A program made the translations under genes and the position numbers. Shown here one piece after another: positions 33,411 to 47,400 of a DNA stretch of 64,000 bases (positions are counted from its first letter, which is position 1; the number at the start of each line of letters is the position of its first letter). The notes under the pieces were generated by a model. That model saw nothing but the letters and a program-made list of their open reading frames with translations. It ran no database searches and had not been told where the DNA came from. This DNA is from Conoideocrella luteorostrata (lineage: Eukaryota > Ascomycota > Sordariomycetes > Hypocreales > Clavicipitaceae), in assembly GCA_032433595.1 (NCBI GenBank), contig JASWJB010000161.1:1-64000 (forward strand), read 5' to 3'.

Positions 33411-36333
33411 GAGGCGCTCGGTGACAGCAGAACTTGAGAAAATAGAGAGGGAAGAGCTATCTTCTTTAAAAAAAAAAAAAAAAAAACACTGGATGGGATT
33501 GTGAAGTGGTTGGGTAAGTGGGTGAGTGCATTAAATGGGATGGGCAAGTAGATACGGGCTGCTTCTTTTTGATTGGTCTCCTCCTCCAGTCCGCTCCAGG
33601 CGCTGCATCCTCCATTGCAGCCTGATGGTACTGAGCTGATAATGTCCGCAAGTACGAGTGACTTGGGTGTTGGGAAGCCGTCTTCGTTACGCATAATTGC
33701 TACACGGGAACCGGAAGTCGAACAGGTGGAGCGACAAGTCACCTTGGCACATACTTCACCATCTAGCCTTTTTAGCGCGATTCTGCATCAAATATACATG
33801 GCTCAGGGTACCAGCACCTAAGCACGGAGCATAGATGTGGTCAATGGACATTTGGGCTACCAGCTGTGCCGTCGCCGCAGTCATTCACTGCACCGCTTTT
33901 GCCAGACCAGGCAGCTTTAGTAGCTTAGTGTCCGTCGTGTGAACGTTTAGGGCAAAATCCGAGACTTCTCTGGGTTTGGTCTCTACTGTTCGGGTCAAAG
34001 ACGTGCATCGGTAATAGTTTATAGAAAACAAGATATATGAAGCAAGACTAAGGTAGGAAGAGGAGTGAATGTGAGTGGGTTAGGAAGGAGGTCAGCCCAA
34101 GTAGCGAGAGCGAAACTCCATGAATTGGGCGGGTCTGCACCCCGCAGATATGCGCAAAAGGAAGGGTCTGCTTAAGATCATGTTCGGAATCCGAACGCGG
34201 TTGGTTGCAGCGTAGAGCGAGAACAGCAAGTAGCAGGCCGTAATGCGCAGAGGGAAGCATGAATCACTTCGGTTGACATTGGGTTACGCCAACAGGGCGT
34301 TGGCCCAAGGGAAGGAAAGCGACCGTAAGCTCTTTGAACGAGGGACAAAAGGAGACACAGATACACTCTATTTGTGACGAGCAGGATCCCATTGTTACTG
34401 CGGCGGACAGTTAGCCCAACTGTCTCAAAATCTATTGGGGCCATTACCGCCACCCTACGCAGCACAATCTTTATACATACATTGAATGCTCATGATTGCG
34501 ATAATATAAACAACGTTCATACTGGTCACTTACTTAGTATAACTATAACTAAATTGTAGTCTACATCCTTCATCGTCACAACTAATAATAATGATGATTA
34601 GTGTAAGGCAACATGCAAGACGCGTTACATCTTCAGGCCAACCGTGGGGCTAATGTGCACAGACAAATGTGTACTCCGTACACGACGATTCCTCTGTTTT
34701 ATACGGGGAAGCCCATATCAAAGATTTCGGTAACTATATCACATCATATTATAAGTTACGCAAAGGGCCTCATACACCTAAAAGGATTCCAATTAGTGCC
34801 CCAGCGCGCAGCCGTTCCCGAAAAGGCTCATAATTGGCGGCGGCAGACAAGGTGCTAACTGCTCCATCGGAGTAGCAAACTAATTAATTTAATTAGTAAA
34901 AGGGACGGCCCGTCCCTAAGCTCGTGCTCCACCATGAGGTTTGAGGAAAGTTACAATTAGAGAAAGAAACGGCGGATTAAGTACAGTAATTGTTGCTATG
35001 CAATGTCTGCATATGGCAACATCGTGATTTGTCCAGCTGCTGACGTGTCAACCAAACCAGTTATGGTTGCCTAAAACTTTGTTTCTACCTCGCCCGCTCG
35101 CGATCGATCGATTCCCTAGACAATGCACTACCTAGCGCGGCAGTGGCGCCGCTGGCGTTGGCAAGTCGAATTTCTACGCTACGCCGCTCGAACTCGATGA
35201 GCTGATGTTTTTCGTTCGCCCTTTCTAAGTCCTCCCGGCGTTATTATCTCCAGTTGCAACGACATTTCCCATGCCGCATGCCAACAGGACTGCACCGCAT
35301 TGCATCATGGCATACACACCGAGGGAGTACGTGGACGAGACGAGACGCATCCCAGTGTGTTCGGAGCTGCGCCTCCTCTCGATCTGGCCATGGTATGATA
35401 CCATGAAAACGCTCAATCAAAGAGAAGCTACATCTTTTTTTTTTCCCTTCCTCACTAGTTAGGTTGGGTACGATGGAGGGACTTCACCCGGTCGCCTGGC
35501 AGCAGCTCCTCATCAATCGGCCATGTTGATCGAGTGGGGAATTGACAATTGAGAAAGCCACAAAAGAAAAAAAATCCTCATAGCCATTGCTGCTCGAGAG
35601 CTCGCGGATTCGCTTTGGATATGGCTACTATCCTCAATTTTAATCGGCGTCGTGCGTATCGAGGTTTGTAAAGCAATGAGTGCCGCATAATTTTCGGACC
35701 CTAGAAATATCATGTCACTCATTGCTCACATGTTGGTATGGAATACGTAGGGTCCTATCATGGAAGATGGGACCTTACTCTTCATATTTGCGCTCGAGGG
35801 CTGGGAACTTTGGGGTCTTGACCCCGTAGTATCTGATGATCGTTTGCCCAAAAGAGTGTATAGCACGAATAAACTCGGGCTCGACTAAGAACGCACGGCT
35901 TGGAATTGGCGATCTTAACTAGTGCACGCTGATAGTAGACTCTTAGGGATTGCTGGATAAAGTTCTGCGGGCTTTAGCTCTTAATTGAACCGGGAACCAT
36001 ACTATGGCGCTCGCTGGCGCATTGGCTTATTGGCTCTGTTGATTGGCGGACTGGGAGCTTGAGGTTTTTGTATGGCAGCCTGGCGAAGGTAGAGCTGTGG
36101 CCATACAAGTTATATCAAAATTTTGGTAACATGCCTGATCTTGCATATGGCTATATCCTATCCGAAGGCATGCCACTGCATATCCAAAGGCTGAGAACCG
36201 TTTCAGCCATGCATGGATTCAACCTAAACACAGCGCATTCTCCATTCCAGGCCCGCGTGTAAAATGTGTTTCCCAAATTTTCCGACAAACAAACCCTTCT
36301 GAATGTCTTCTCATCATCGGTGAAGAAATAGCA
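33411..36333. other. Intergenic stretch
   Basis: About 2.9 kb with no supported gene. An 18-nt poly-A run lies at 33469-33486 and TACTCCGTA at 34672-34680. Frames of 60-110 codons here have no recognisable content. Confidence 0.45.
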
Positions 36334-38298
36334 CTAGCATACCACTTCCGGGCTGCTCTGACGTCCATAATTCAGCCGACACTGCGTGATGGAAAACCAC
36401 CACTCCAGGCAATCACGCCATTGCAAGGCAATATACTTGTGCGGTTCAGTAGACGGAAAGGGCAGACTTATCTCAAGAACACGGGGGAACCCCTCTGGAC
36501 ATTTGGACACGACAATCCATAGACCCGAGGCGTGGACTCCCTGCGGAGTACCTAACTGGTCTACACGGACCCATCCCAGACTTGCCTCACTACCATTGTT
36601 GTAGAGCAGGACCATGCCGCTGATGGTGTCTCCATCTTGACAAAGCCTCAGTCCGGATACATTCTCGAGCGACGCCGAAGAGAAGAGAAATCCATCCGGA
36701 CGTTGACACATGGGATATTCCGATGTCGTTGGCGGCAAACGGGGCTCCCCTTTAGTCGTAACCGGAAGCACGGGCTCATTGACAGCCAGCGCTTGCAAGC
36801 CGTCGGTCAAGTCGAGACTAAGAATACTAGGGCAACCGTCTGGCAACCTCGTCAGTGGTACCGTTATGTAGTCGCCGAGTCGATACTCATTCGCACGCTC
36901 CCCCAGCACATGAATGCGCCCGAGAGTAGTTACAAGCTAGATGCGGATTAATATATTGACTGGCGCTCGCTCTATTTACCCAGGACCTACTACAATAGCG
37001 TCTCGCGAAAAATATTTATCCCTGCGGTGCCACATCTCCGAGATTCGTTCATCGTGCCTCATGGGAATGTAGATCCAGTTTGCGTTGTCAACCTCGGATG
37101 TTAGGCGCCCATAGACAGAGAGATTGTGGTCTCCTCTGTGCACTTGCAGAGACATAAGCTCAATACCCAGGAGTACTGACAGCCCCGTGATACCGCTCTC
37201 ATTAATAGTTACTGAGTGTACTTGAGGCACGTTGCCGCAGTTGCCACTTTTGAACAAATGGAACATGAAATTAGGATCTGCAGGCCGAGGAGTCGACCAC
37301 AGGACTTTCCGAGGGCGTATATGCGGAAGAGCTTGATAGTACTGCACAGTTCTTAACTTGAAACCCTAGACGTCCGAAGCAATATTATTAGCGCGAGCCA
37401 TCACGATTGTCCGCCGCGGGCTGATGGAGGATGAGGGGATACGTGCATCACTGCGTGCAAACAGCTTTCCCTCGGTAGTTGATAAGACCTTTGTTTCCCA
37501 CCATATTCCTGGGATTTCTCCAACACCGACCGCGTCCTTTGCATTCGCAAACACCACTCTCCTGACACCCCAAGCATCTCGAGCAATATACAAGGTATTA
37601 ACAGGTCGTGAAGCAGTTGCGGGCTTGTAAACCAGTACGCAAATTTTGGTTGCACTGGTCTCCATTGGCGCATTCGTCAGAGAAGCGATATATGATTTGC
37701 TGTGAATTTTCACAAAGCAAGCCCAGATTGAGGATGACAGCTGCACCTCAGTGGTGAAGGGTTTCGTTGTTGTTGCACTCAACGATAATGTCATTTCAAT
37801 GCACCACGATCGCACCAGTGTCTTGCACTGCATAAGGTGCCGAACCACCATTCGTTGTACTTCAAGCGGCAGGCGGTTGACTTGTGGACTCAACAGCTCA
37901 GACAGCGAAGCAGACAATGCAGAGCGAATGTCGTCAGGGCGGGCCAATGACTTATGCGGCTGAGGATTGAAGTCGCAATCAGTCACTGCCATGATCGGCG
38001 ATGGAGGCATCCGCCCATAGGAATCGCACTCCTTATGGAACGCTCTCACAAATTCTTTTCCATGCTGGCAAAACAAGCCACAGAACACGTAAGAGACGTT
38101 AAGCGCCATAGTCCCGTCGCGCATGCCTAGGCGACGTTAATCAGACGCAGAACGCGGCAAATGTAGATGCTGTTGAGGTTTGGGGGGTGGCGGTCGGGGA
38201 ACGAGGGGGGGCTTACACGCGACAATACGTTCAGCAGGATCAAATTGGAAGCCGCAAAGGGCGCAGTGGGGTTGGATACACATGTGCAACATTGCCAT
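36334..38298 (-). CDS. F-box-like fungal protein with Cys-pair N terminus and CRxxYxGQxSP tail
   Basis: Four exons (38298-38217, 38126-37447, 37365-36991, 36936-36334) give 579 residues. The start MAMLHMCIQPHCALCGFQFD carries a Cys pair. The segment VNRLPLEVQRMVVRHLMQC looks like an F-box, which in SCF ligases binds Skp1. Later blocks (IPGIWWETKV, FKLRTVQYYQAL, ANWIYIPMRHDERISEMWHR, FLFSSASLENVSGLRLCQ, GFPRVLEISL and LEWWFSITQCRLNYGRQSSP) are those of a large, expanded filamentous-fungal family. Introns are 90 nt (GTAAGC), 81 nt and 54 nt (GTAGGT). The 81-nt one removes an in-frame TAG and best fits the family if it is a GC-AG intron (GCACGT...TAG). If it is not spliced, the gene is a pseudogene cut at residue 281. 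Role unknown; a substrate-recognition role is inferred only from the F-box. Confidence 0.72.
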
Positions 38299-40289
38299 GA
38301 TTGTGTGTAGCACAAGAACGGTCTTCGATACATAGAGTGTTTGTTTCTTTGGGTTGGTTTGACGCGGTCTTCCGGGTTTAAAACAAGATTGAGTGATGCA
38401 AGAATTGACAAGAGGGTATGTATGGATCAACAACACTACTTTCTTAACCGATGTCTGCGCTGTTTGCAAGCGCTGTTGACGGAAAGAAACGTAGCAGAAA
38501 GAGGAAGTCTTGGCTGTGACAGATTGATGAGTTGCTGGAGTCTTCGGGGAAGAATGATTCGGGAGTTCGTCAGGCCCGAAATGAGGGTGGCCTTGGGTGC
38601 GCGGATTCAATGTGAATTTTGATCCGGGTTGCGGTCACGGCGGATCTGGGTTGCTGTCAAGGATGAGCAAATATGCTGGTCCTGAGGAGACAGCAAGGCT
38701 GTGGCGTCGATAGAACCATGCAGGCAGTTTTGATGGAGATTGGCATGTCGGCTTGCTACATGACACCCACGGAACTAGTATGATGGAGGCCAAGATGCAG
38801 GGTCAGACTACTTTGACCCTGAAAAGGTCTGAGCTCTATACATGGCTGCTGACAGCTTCATTATACAATGCCATGATGCTGATACCAGCGGCTGAATTGC
38901 ACATGTCACGCCTGCGAGTCGGAGAGGAAGCGAGAATAGCCGCCAAACTGGTGCGGGTAATGGCCAAATCTTCTTGAAATGCTGGCTAGGAAATGTGACG
39001 TGTTGGTCGGCGACTCCGTGGAGGTGGTGGTTGTCCACGACCGAAGTTCTCCTGCAGTGCGTACTCCGCACAGCCCAGCGAGTTCGATGTTCCTATCTCG
39101 CTTTACCGCCTCGAACGTAGTTGTAGCCGGTGGGAATGCGTTGTATATCAACAGCAAAGGTAATGAGCAGCCGCTGGGCGGCTATGCATCTCCGAAGGTA
39201 TGTGGTATGTATCTTGTGGGAAAGTACTCCGTACGGAGTAAGCTCTATCAGGGTGAGCATAGCCATGTCGCTTGGCCCGTGTGTTTGCTTCCCATGAACG
39301 GTCCAATATCTTCTCTCGAGAAGAAAGCCTTCAGGACGGAGCTGCGTCAATGGCGCACACTTCTGGGCAATAGGCGAGCGATCTCGCCCATGGGAAATTT
39401 CTGGTGTTGCACAGAATATGTAGTCAACTGCGGAGCCACATCACCTTGCAACTGCGTCCAACCAATCAGTCGTCAGCCCGGATCCATGTTATGATACACA
39501 GAGTAAGGGCACTGAGCGGAATAGAAGCAACACCATGGAACCCCCTTGAGCTAGAGCTACCGCAGCTGCACGCATCCTGTACCTCCCCCATGGCTACTGC
39601 ATCGAGAGTGCACCCGTCGGCTAGACGAGGGTGTGAACCTGCGAGGGCGTTATAACGACTCCTGGCGAGAAAGGTCTGAGATAACAAGGGACAGCTGCGC
39701 CGCAGCGGCTGCATGGACAAAACGAGCTGTGTCGGGGGCAAAATGGCCTCTCAGGGCCGCGCCATTGTTTTGCGTATTGCTGTGCGCGCAACAAATCTGT
39801 CTGGGACGCTGATCATCACCTTCCAGGCCCAGCCCTAGCCGTGCGTTGCAGCATGTACTTGGACTTGTGCTGCCAACACAATCACAGTTCAATTGCCGAG
39901 TTCGCTATTGTTGAGCTGATGCGCCAAAACCCCCGGCCTTGCCACTCCCTCCTGGCCGAGCCGTGTTTTCTCGTAGTACTGTAGCCCATAATAAGCTAGA
40001 TCGAGTTTAATGGGAAAGGCAAGACATGGATGAGTCCGGCAGGCAGGATTGATTGGGCGAGATGTGCCTGTGCTCGTCTCCGCGCGCACACACACAACAC
40101 ACGTATACCGGCAACAACATAGCCTTACTTTAATTGTGGAATTAGTTACGGAGTACTTAGAGACCTAATTCGACTTGCAGAGCCCTTGTTGCTAGTGAGA
40201 TCAAATGATCGAGCAGTTCCATTCGAGATTACTAGACGCAAACACTGTAAAAGCACTAGTGTGAGAAGAGCTCCAGACAAACATGTAAA
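38299..40289. other. Intergenic stretch with an unconvincing open frame
   Basis: About 2 kb. A plus-strand frame at 38979-39494 is 171 codons long but shows no domain, and I do not count it as a gene. The perfect 16-bp palindrome TACTCCGTACGGAGTA is at 39225-39240 and TACGGAGTA at 40147-40155. Confidence 0.45.
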
Positions 40290-40733
40290 TTAAGAGTAAA
40301 GAGGAGCCTTGAAGTTTGACTTGTACCAGCGGACCAGAGTCCCTTCCAAAGCTACTTCACAGTAACTACCCTGGCAGTAACTCCGAGCCACCACTATACG
40401 CGATTTGGCTACCTCCGGCTCGGGACTACTGCAAGGCCGTTCAGTGCGCATGACTTGGCCGGATGAGTCGAGTCCATATTCGAATGAGAACAATTCCGCC
40501 ATTCCTGTGTCTGGGGAGGGGAACGGGGCATTCCCGCCCGCACAATACTGTGTGGGGTCAAAAAAGAACGGCACCAAACAGCCAGACCAAGTTGTTGTTG
40601 TTGGAGGGTGAAAAGCACTCTCTGCGTTGACGGAATTTCTCTCACGTGGATTTGGATCTAACCAATTAATTAAATCAGCAATAAGAGGGACCTTCGCCGC
40701 TTGCTTAAATATACTAACAAGTTTCCCCTTCAT
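40290..40733 (-). CDS. Hypothetical short protein
   Basis: A 147-residue frame starting MKGKLVSIFKQAAKVPLIAD. It contains LINWLDPNPRERNSVN, a Pro/Phe-rich middle (LVPFFFDPTQYCAGGNAPFP) and ends RWYKSNFKAPLYS. Six cysteines are present, several in the C-terminal half, with a SYCQGSYCEVALEGTLVRWY segment. That pattern could fit a small folded or exported domain, but the N terminus is not a clear signal peptide. I do not recognise a family. It may be the last exon of a larger gene whose upstream part lies beyond 40733. Confidence 0.35.
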   Translation of the reverse strand: MKGKLVSIFKQAAKVPLIADLINWLDPNPRERNSVNAESAFHPPTTTTWSGCLVPFFFDPTQYCAGGNAPFPSPDTGMAELFSFEYGLDSSGQVMRTERPCSSPEPEVAKSRIVVARSYCQGSYCEVALEGTLVRWYKSNFKAPLYS

Positions 40734-43700
40734 TGAATTGTTTTTCGTTCGAAGCCTTGCTCTCTCCTGCTTGTGCTGCCTTATTGAAGAGTGTGGATGT
40801 CCGATAAGCTTGGACGGAACTGCTCAACCATTTGATCTCACTATCCACGGTGTCTCTACGACTTGATGCGAGTCCCAAGTTGATCCTGTGAATGAACTGA
40901 AGTTGCGTTGCTAGAAGTGTGTCAGACACCAGCATACGTGTGCGGTGGGGGTGTGCCTTGAGCTGACAAATTGTCAAGAGGCGAAGAGCCTCCATGTCTC
41001 GACACAAAACCCTTAAACTTTGGCAGTTAAAATAGTAGCCCGCGGGAGCAGACGCAACCTTCCTCGACTGATCTGACACTCCTGCAGATGCATGAGTCAG
41101 ATGTTACAAATACACCATTCTATTACATCTATATAACATTGGATGGGCTGGCTATTCAGGAGGTGTGAGGGAGAGGCCCTGTGGCCTCGATGTGGGCTTT
41201 GGAGGCAATTCAGACATATGCGCCTGACTGTGGAGGCTGTCACATGACGCTGATTGAGTGGCCTCAACATCTGCTATAGCATTGAATAGACTCTTAATGC
41301 AAAGGGAAATAAAAGGCGTTGAAAGCCTACAGATGACGCAGAGGGGAATGTTGTCCTCGTGCCTCTTGCTTACTGGCAGACGGAGTCCAAGACGAAGATG
41401 GACGTGAGTGTCAACGACAGAGGATACATACACGGCCAAAATACGAAGATTGTTGTATCAACTCCAAGTAGGTTGTCACGCAGACGCCTCAAGATTCCGC
41501 TGCAAGAGCGACATCGAGATCAAACGGTAGCTCGTCAATTTGCAGTCTGGTGTTTATCTTGGAAACGGGTTACATGTCAAGATCGAAGGCAAATGGCCAG
41601 GGCTCTTCGACGACCGGGAATGACGGAGAAAGTGTCACAAATACACAGTTGCAAGAAGCACCACTGTATAGCAAGACAACAAGGCTAACGGCGAGGAAAG
41701 GAGCGTTCTCAAGGCATCCCCTCCCCCCCTTTTTTTAATGCCTACCATTAGGCTGCAAAATCGGACCTTATAATTGGAACAATCCAGATAGTATGGTGCG
41801 TTGAATTGTTGATCAATGGTCTCCAGCAGGGTATAGCCGGCATCTAATACTGTATTGTTACGCGTTGAGATGAGTCCATGAGGGACGAAAAAAAAAGTAG
41901 TATAGTGCGTTGCAAGGTGGAGACTGGCCTTTTCCAACTCACATGGAAGTATATAGAGGTAGGGAAGATTGATGACGGTCTATGCAACGGTGATGTGCTG
42001 GAGTACATTCGAGTCAATGTAATGTGTGAGAAGTCGAGCATCAGGAGAAAGAGGAAGCCGCATGTGGTCCCTATACACATCATAAACGTATTTTCCGATG
42101 CTGGCAATGCTGTCGCGGCTAACGCTCGGCCGCCTCGCAAGAAACTGAAGATTGAATTGAAAATAAAAGAAGAAGTGGATGTCTACTACGATCAGCATCT
42201 CTGTCGGACAAATCAGGGTGCTTGGAAGGACGGCTTGAGAAAGGCGAGCGACCTCAGAGCGGGATCCTACGACGCTTAAGCAGCTCCGTTGGGCTCCAAA
42301 TGGGGAAAAACCCGAAGTTGTGTATTGTATTGGGGAGCAGAAAAATGGAGAGGAGCGTATTGTATTGCTAAGGAGGCAAACAGAAAGCACTGAAGAAGTT
42401 TATCGTATAGCAGAGAAGGCAAAGGGAAGAACAAAACGGGGTGTATTTGTTGAGGTCGCTGAACTAGTGATCTAATCACCGCCAAAGAGCTCATCCATGA
42501 AGGAGTCTTAAAAAAAAAAAAGCGCGACCTCCCTTCGCCAGCGGACTAGATACGCCACGCGGAATGCGTTTGTCGTGCGGTCGGCCACGTCCCAAACCAG
42601 TCCCTTTGAAGCCGGGCATACGCGCTGCTGTGCTTGCTCTTCTCCTCCGGCACACTCACGAACTACTCCGTAGTTGTGTAGCCTATCCGCGCAGAGATGC
42701 AGACGTGCATATCCATCGTGGCTGGTGATCCACGACGGCGGAGCGAGCAGGCTTCGTGGGATGGTGCTGGCAAACTCCCGAGTCGATGAGTCCCTGAAAC
42801 TGGAAATTCTCATCGAAAACTATATTCCCAACTTGGAGATCAGGATGAGACAAAACGAACGGCCCTTGCGTGCCGGATCGCGTGGGGCTAAGCTCATGAA
42901 AAATATGGCTTCAGGTGATACGGAGCGAATAGTTCGTCCCGGATGTCTGCCTCAGCATCAAATTCAACAAAGAAGCACGCTGAAGCTGCCATTATCTTGC
43001 CCAACGACACGACACGGTTTCCCATCGTTTGTGACGGGAAGCCAAGGCGCAGACTGCATCTCGATCCAAGTATTTTTGAAGGCCGTACTCACGCTTTTCA
43101 GGCGCACATGCGCATAGGGAAACAGTTGCCTTCGACTCAAAGATTTACTGCTCATTTCTGATGCTTTCGCCTCTGATACTTATGTAACTCTGTGCAACCT
43201 TGTGTAACCAACTAGCTATTTGGGAAAACACCGAAGGAGGATTGTGAGGGAGGTAGGTGTGTGCGGGGAGGAAAGAGATCCGGCTAGCACATTATAAAAA
43301 CTGGAGTGACTACGGCGTACATGCCTAGCCGGCATAGGTATTGTTCTTATTGACTGCAACTCTTCAGCCTGGTCTCTAGTGTGCGTTTTAGTAACGACGC
43401 GGCCGGCGAGTAGCACCATTGAGCGGGTAATAGCTCCGTAGCCGTCTTTCTCATTCAAGCTCCCGGCAGTACGGCAGACATGGATCAACCGCAGCGTGCC
43501 CGAACTGGTAAAAGGCAGACTCGAGTCATTCGTATGATAGCCTATGACGAATGAGGTGTGGTAGTATCTTGCAGGACCAATAATACCCGCAGGCCATCAC
43601 GCAAGCAGTCACTGGTCGGTTGGCGGATGTCACGGTCCGGGGGAAGACGGCCAGGTGTACTAGTGTCATTTCTGGGCTAGGTTTCTTTATTAATGTCGGT

Positions 43701-43981
43701 GACTAATTAACTACGTTAGTGTACGGGAGTTAGTTAGCACGGAGGGGGGTGTGAAAAGATGCCCGTCCGTCGTCCGGACTAGTAACATTTCTATGCTAGG
43801 TGTCGTTTTCATATCGGTGACTAGCTAACAGTTGAAGAGCTTTCTGAACAAACAAAGATCAAACACATCCAAGTCATTACCCAGGGTCTATGTACACGTT
43901 GCGCGACCTCATTAGGGGACAGTGAAGGGCAAGCATGGTGTACCTGCCCAGCCCCCAGCTCTTCCTAAAAAGCCACGAACA
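40734..43981. other. Intergenic stretch with weak open frames
   Basis: About 3.2 kb. Frames at 41878-42279 (+, 133 codons, with a basic KKLKIELKIKEEVDVYYDQ segment) and 42674-43117 (+, 147 codons) have no recognised domain. They may be chance or decayed exons. TACTCCGTA is at 42664-42672. Confidence 0.4.
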
Positions 43982-44140
43982 TCAAGCACGATCTAAGTCA
44001 TCGTCAGGATGATCGTCAAGAACCCTATCAATACCGCAGTCTTCTATATAATCCCAACTATCAGACTCATCATCCTCGTCTTTATATACGCGGCAGCTGA
44101 GGTTCCAGCCCCCTTTCTCTACATTATTGCCTACCTCTTC
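43982..44140 (-). pseudogene. 3' part of an F-box-like gene split by a retrotransposon
   Basis: Leftward from the element border the frame runs through EEVGNNVEKGGWNLSC, RVYKDEDDESDSWDYIED and a tail ending PDDDLDRA with a TGA at 43982-43984. Its codons continue exactly those of the right-hand part (51189-51846) once the element and one copy of the TCTTC duplication are taken away. The acidic tail is probably the natural C terminus. See the paired entry for the 5' part. Confidence 0.7.
44136..44140. repeat. Left target-site duplication TCTTC
   Basis: TCTTC directly precedes the left LTR start (TGTCACGAC) and is repeated after the right LTR at 51189-51193. Five bp is the usual duplication for LTR retrotransposon integrases. 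Confidence 0.9.
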
Positions 44141-44416
44141 TGTCACGACTTGGGAAACTGGTAAAGCAGAGTGATAGACAAGACTTCTGAAGTATTTATA
44201 GCTTCTTAGCAACAAGGTAGCACTGTATTATAAACAGTCTTAATCTCTAGCTATCTAATAATTTAGTCTCCTCCTTCCCTACTTATGCTTCGCTGTTACC
44301 CCGCAGTAAAGAGTTTACTAGCTATATGCTATACTCCTCCTATAGGCTAAGGTACATCACTAGACTTATAATATTATATAGCTTCTAAATACCCTTATAA
44401 GCAGTAATCTCTAATA
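44141..44416. repeat. Left LTR (276 bp, 3' LTR of the element)
   Basis: Begins TGTCACGAC and ends TCTCTAATA, the mutated form of TCTCTGACA in the other LTR. Its outer (left) part keeps C and G, and its inner part is AT-converted. Confidence 0.93.
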
Positions 44417-47400
44417 GAGTTACCCCTCTTACCTTATAACTATGCTTAGTTATAACTAGGTAATAGCTAGGTTATAGTAAGTAATATTTTTTATTTATAA
44501 GTTTTAGGGTAAATAGCTAAATTAGCTAGTAACTTTACACCTTAATAGCTATTAGCTTACACACTTAACTATATAAGTAAGTACTCCCCTTTACTTTTTC
44601 CCCTTTTTTCTTTTTCTCCCTTATTATTATTCTTTTTTTATAAGTAAAATATAGCTACTTATTACCTATAAATAAGTAATAATATAGCTATATATATATA
44701 CTAACTTACTTTTCTTTACTTATAAATATTAATACTTTATAATTTTAATTTACTTTAGTAAGTACTTATTTTAGTGTATTATATAGTATATATAAAGCTA
44801 ACTTATTACTAGCTATTATACCTAAAGCTTATAAAACTATCCCTAAAGAGAAAGGTAATTAACTTATTACCTTAGTAAAGGAATATACTACTTACTTATT
44901 AATATATTACTTTTTTAGGCTTTATTTATTACTAACTCTTTATTAGTTAGGAGTATTTAATTTACTAATATTATATATATAAGTTTATTAATTAAAAGTT
45001 TAAGCTTATTTTAGCTAATAATAGCTTAAAGCTTAATCTAAAGTATATAAAAAAAGGCTTACTAAAACTTATTACTTACCTCTTAGTATTAAGTTATAAG
45101 TAAGTTACTAAGTTATTACTTATTCTTTATTAACCTTTACTAGTAAATATTACTAAATATACTTATTATTTTAAGAATAATAAACCTTATATTTTAGTAC
45201 TTTTATATACTTTATATTATTATAATCTTATTACTAACTTATTATTAGCTTAATTAATATACTTATTATATTTATAAGGCTTTTATAGCTAAGAGAGATA
45301 GTATTAAAACTAAAGAGAAAAAGTATTATTATAAATTTAATAGCTTTATTAAAGCTTATAAAAAGCTAGTTTATAGCTTAGCTAAGGAGAAAAATAAGAA
45401 TAAAAAGGGTTATACTTAATATACTTAAGCTAAGGTTATAGCTACTTATAAGGTAGCTCTTAGTAAATACACTATAATCTTATAGCTATATAATATTATT
45501 TATACTTATATCTCCTTAGAAATTATAAACTATTTATACTTTATATATAAAAATAACTAGCTTATAAGTAGTTTCCCCTTATTCCTTAGGAGTAAACTTA
45601 TAGTTAATTTATAGCTAGTTTTCTAAATATTAAGAGCTTTTTCTTATATATATAGCCCCCTTAGGCTTTTTTATTAACCTTAAAGAGCTTTTATATTAAT
45701 TAAATATAAAAAATACTATTAATTAGGAAAAGTAATTAAGTAATAGTAAAGTAATAATAATTTAGTTATTTTACCTTAATAATAAAGTAAGGGTTTTAAT
45801 AGCCTTAGAGTTAAATTAAATTTATTTATATTAATTAAGTGTAAAATCCTAAGTAATAGTATACTTATATAGTATAGTCTTAGTATTATTATAGCTATTT
45901 AGCTATAAACTTATTAATTATAAGTATTAATAAGGTCTTTAGTTATAAAATCTTAATATAATAGCTATAAATTCTTAGTAATACTATAGCCTTTTTACTT
46001 AACTAGGTATTAATAGCGCTTTTTATTATACTTATAGGTAATTATATATTTAACTTAATACTTAGTTTTTAATTCTAAGGCGCTATCTTATTACTTACTT
46101 ATAGTAATTACTTAGTTAATATCCTTATAAAAAGGCTTTAGACTTAAGATATAAAATATATTATATATCTAGGAGTTACTAGGCATTTATAATTAATATA
46201 TTATATTATAATAGCCTATAGCTTTAATAATCTTATAAGGTTTAAGATACTTTAGTGCTAGCTTTTTACTAAGTTACTATATATTAATATTCTTTATAAA
46301 TAATAATATATAGTCTCTTTCTTTAAACTTCTATATAGTTCTTTTTTAGTTATAATACTTAGTGTACTTAGCTTATATATTACTAAGTAGTTACTTAATT
46401 ACTATATATTTAGTCTAAAGCTTTAGTGCTTAATTCTTTACTTATTTATTAATAATATTAAAAGGCTTAATAATATATATTAAGCCTTATAATATATAAC
46501 CTTATAATGCCTTTACTAGGGTATAGCTATAAGCTATATAAAAGCTTATATTATAAGTATATTAAGCTAATAATAATCTATTTAGTTAGTTAGTTTACTT
46601 TATACTACTAAAAGCTTTAAGGTAATACTTTAAGATTTAGTTTATTTACTTAGTTTAGTTATTTATTTATAAATAAAAAGTAATACTAAGTTATTACTTA
46701 GTAGTAATAAGGTAATAAAAGGTTCTCTAAAAACTACTTATAAAAGTAATGCCTTAATTAGTTATAATGCCCTTAGGCATTCTATAGTCCTTAAACACTT
46801 AGTCTAAGAAAATTATAGCTAAACTATTACTAGTTATTTACTTTAACACTAGCTTATAAATAGTATACTTAGAGAATTTATCTATAATTATAAGAATTAA
46901 ATTATAGATTTTATTTTTATATATATTAATAAGGGGTAGCCTAGTAATAAAGTTTATAGATAGCTCTTAAAAGGGGTAATCTAGTATTAGTAGTATTATT
47001 AGTTTACTATATAAATAATATAACCTTAGCTTTAAAACTTAGTAATTTAAGTATATATAAATATAGTTCTTAATATACTTCTTTATGCCTAGCTAGTAAT
47101 ACTAAGAGATAAGTTATTATAGTATTTTACTAACTCTATAATATCTTACTACTAAGTTATTATAAACTAATAGTATTATTTCCTTCCTAAGGCCTCTTAG
47201 AATATAAATATATTTTTTATATAAAAGGAGTTCTTTTTTATTAATTTCCTAGGGCTTATGCCCTTAGGTTATAACCTTAGAGCTACTTATAAGCTACTTT
47301 CTTTATTAAACCATAAAGGTATCCCTTTATTATATTTTTAATAATAACTTAAAAATAAAAGGTATTAATAAATAGCTATCTTTATTTAATATATTTACTA

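Noticed and set aside
38979..39494. Plus-strand open frame of 171 codons
   Set aside because: No recognisable domain, no splice context, and the opposite strand is also partly open. The length alone is not enough.
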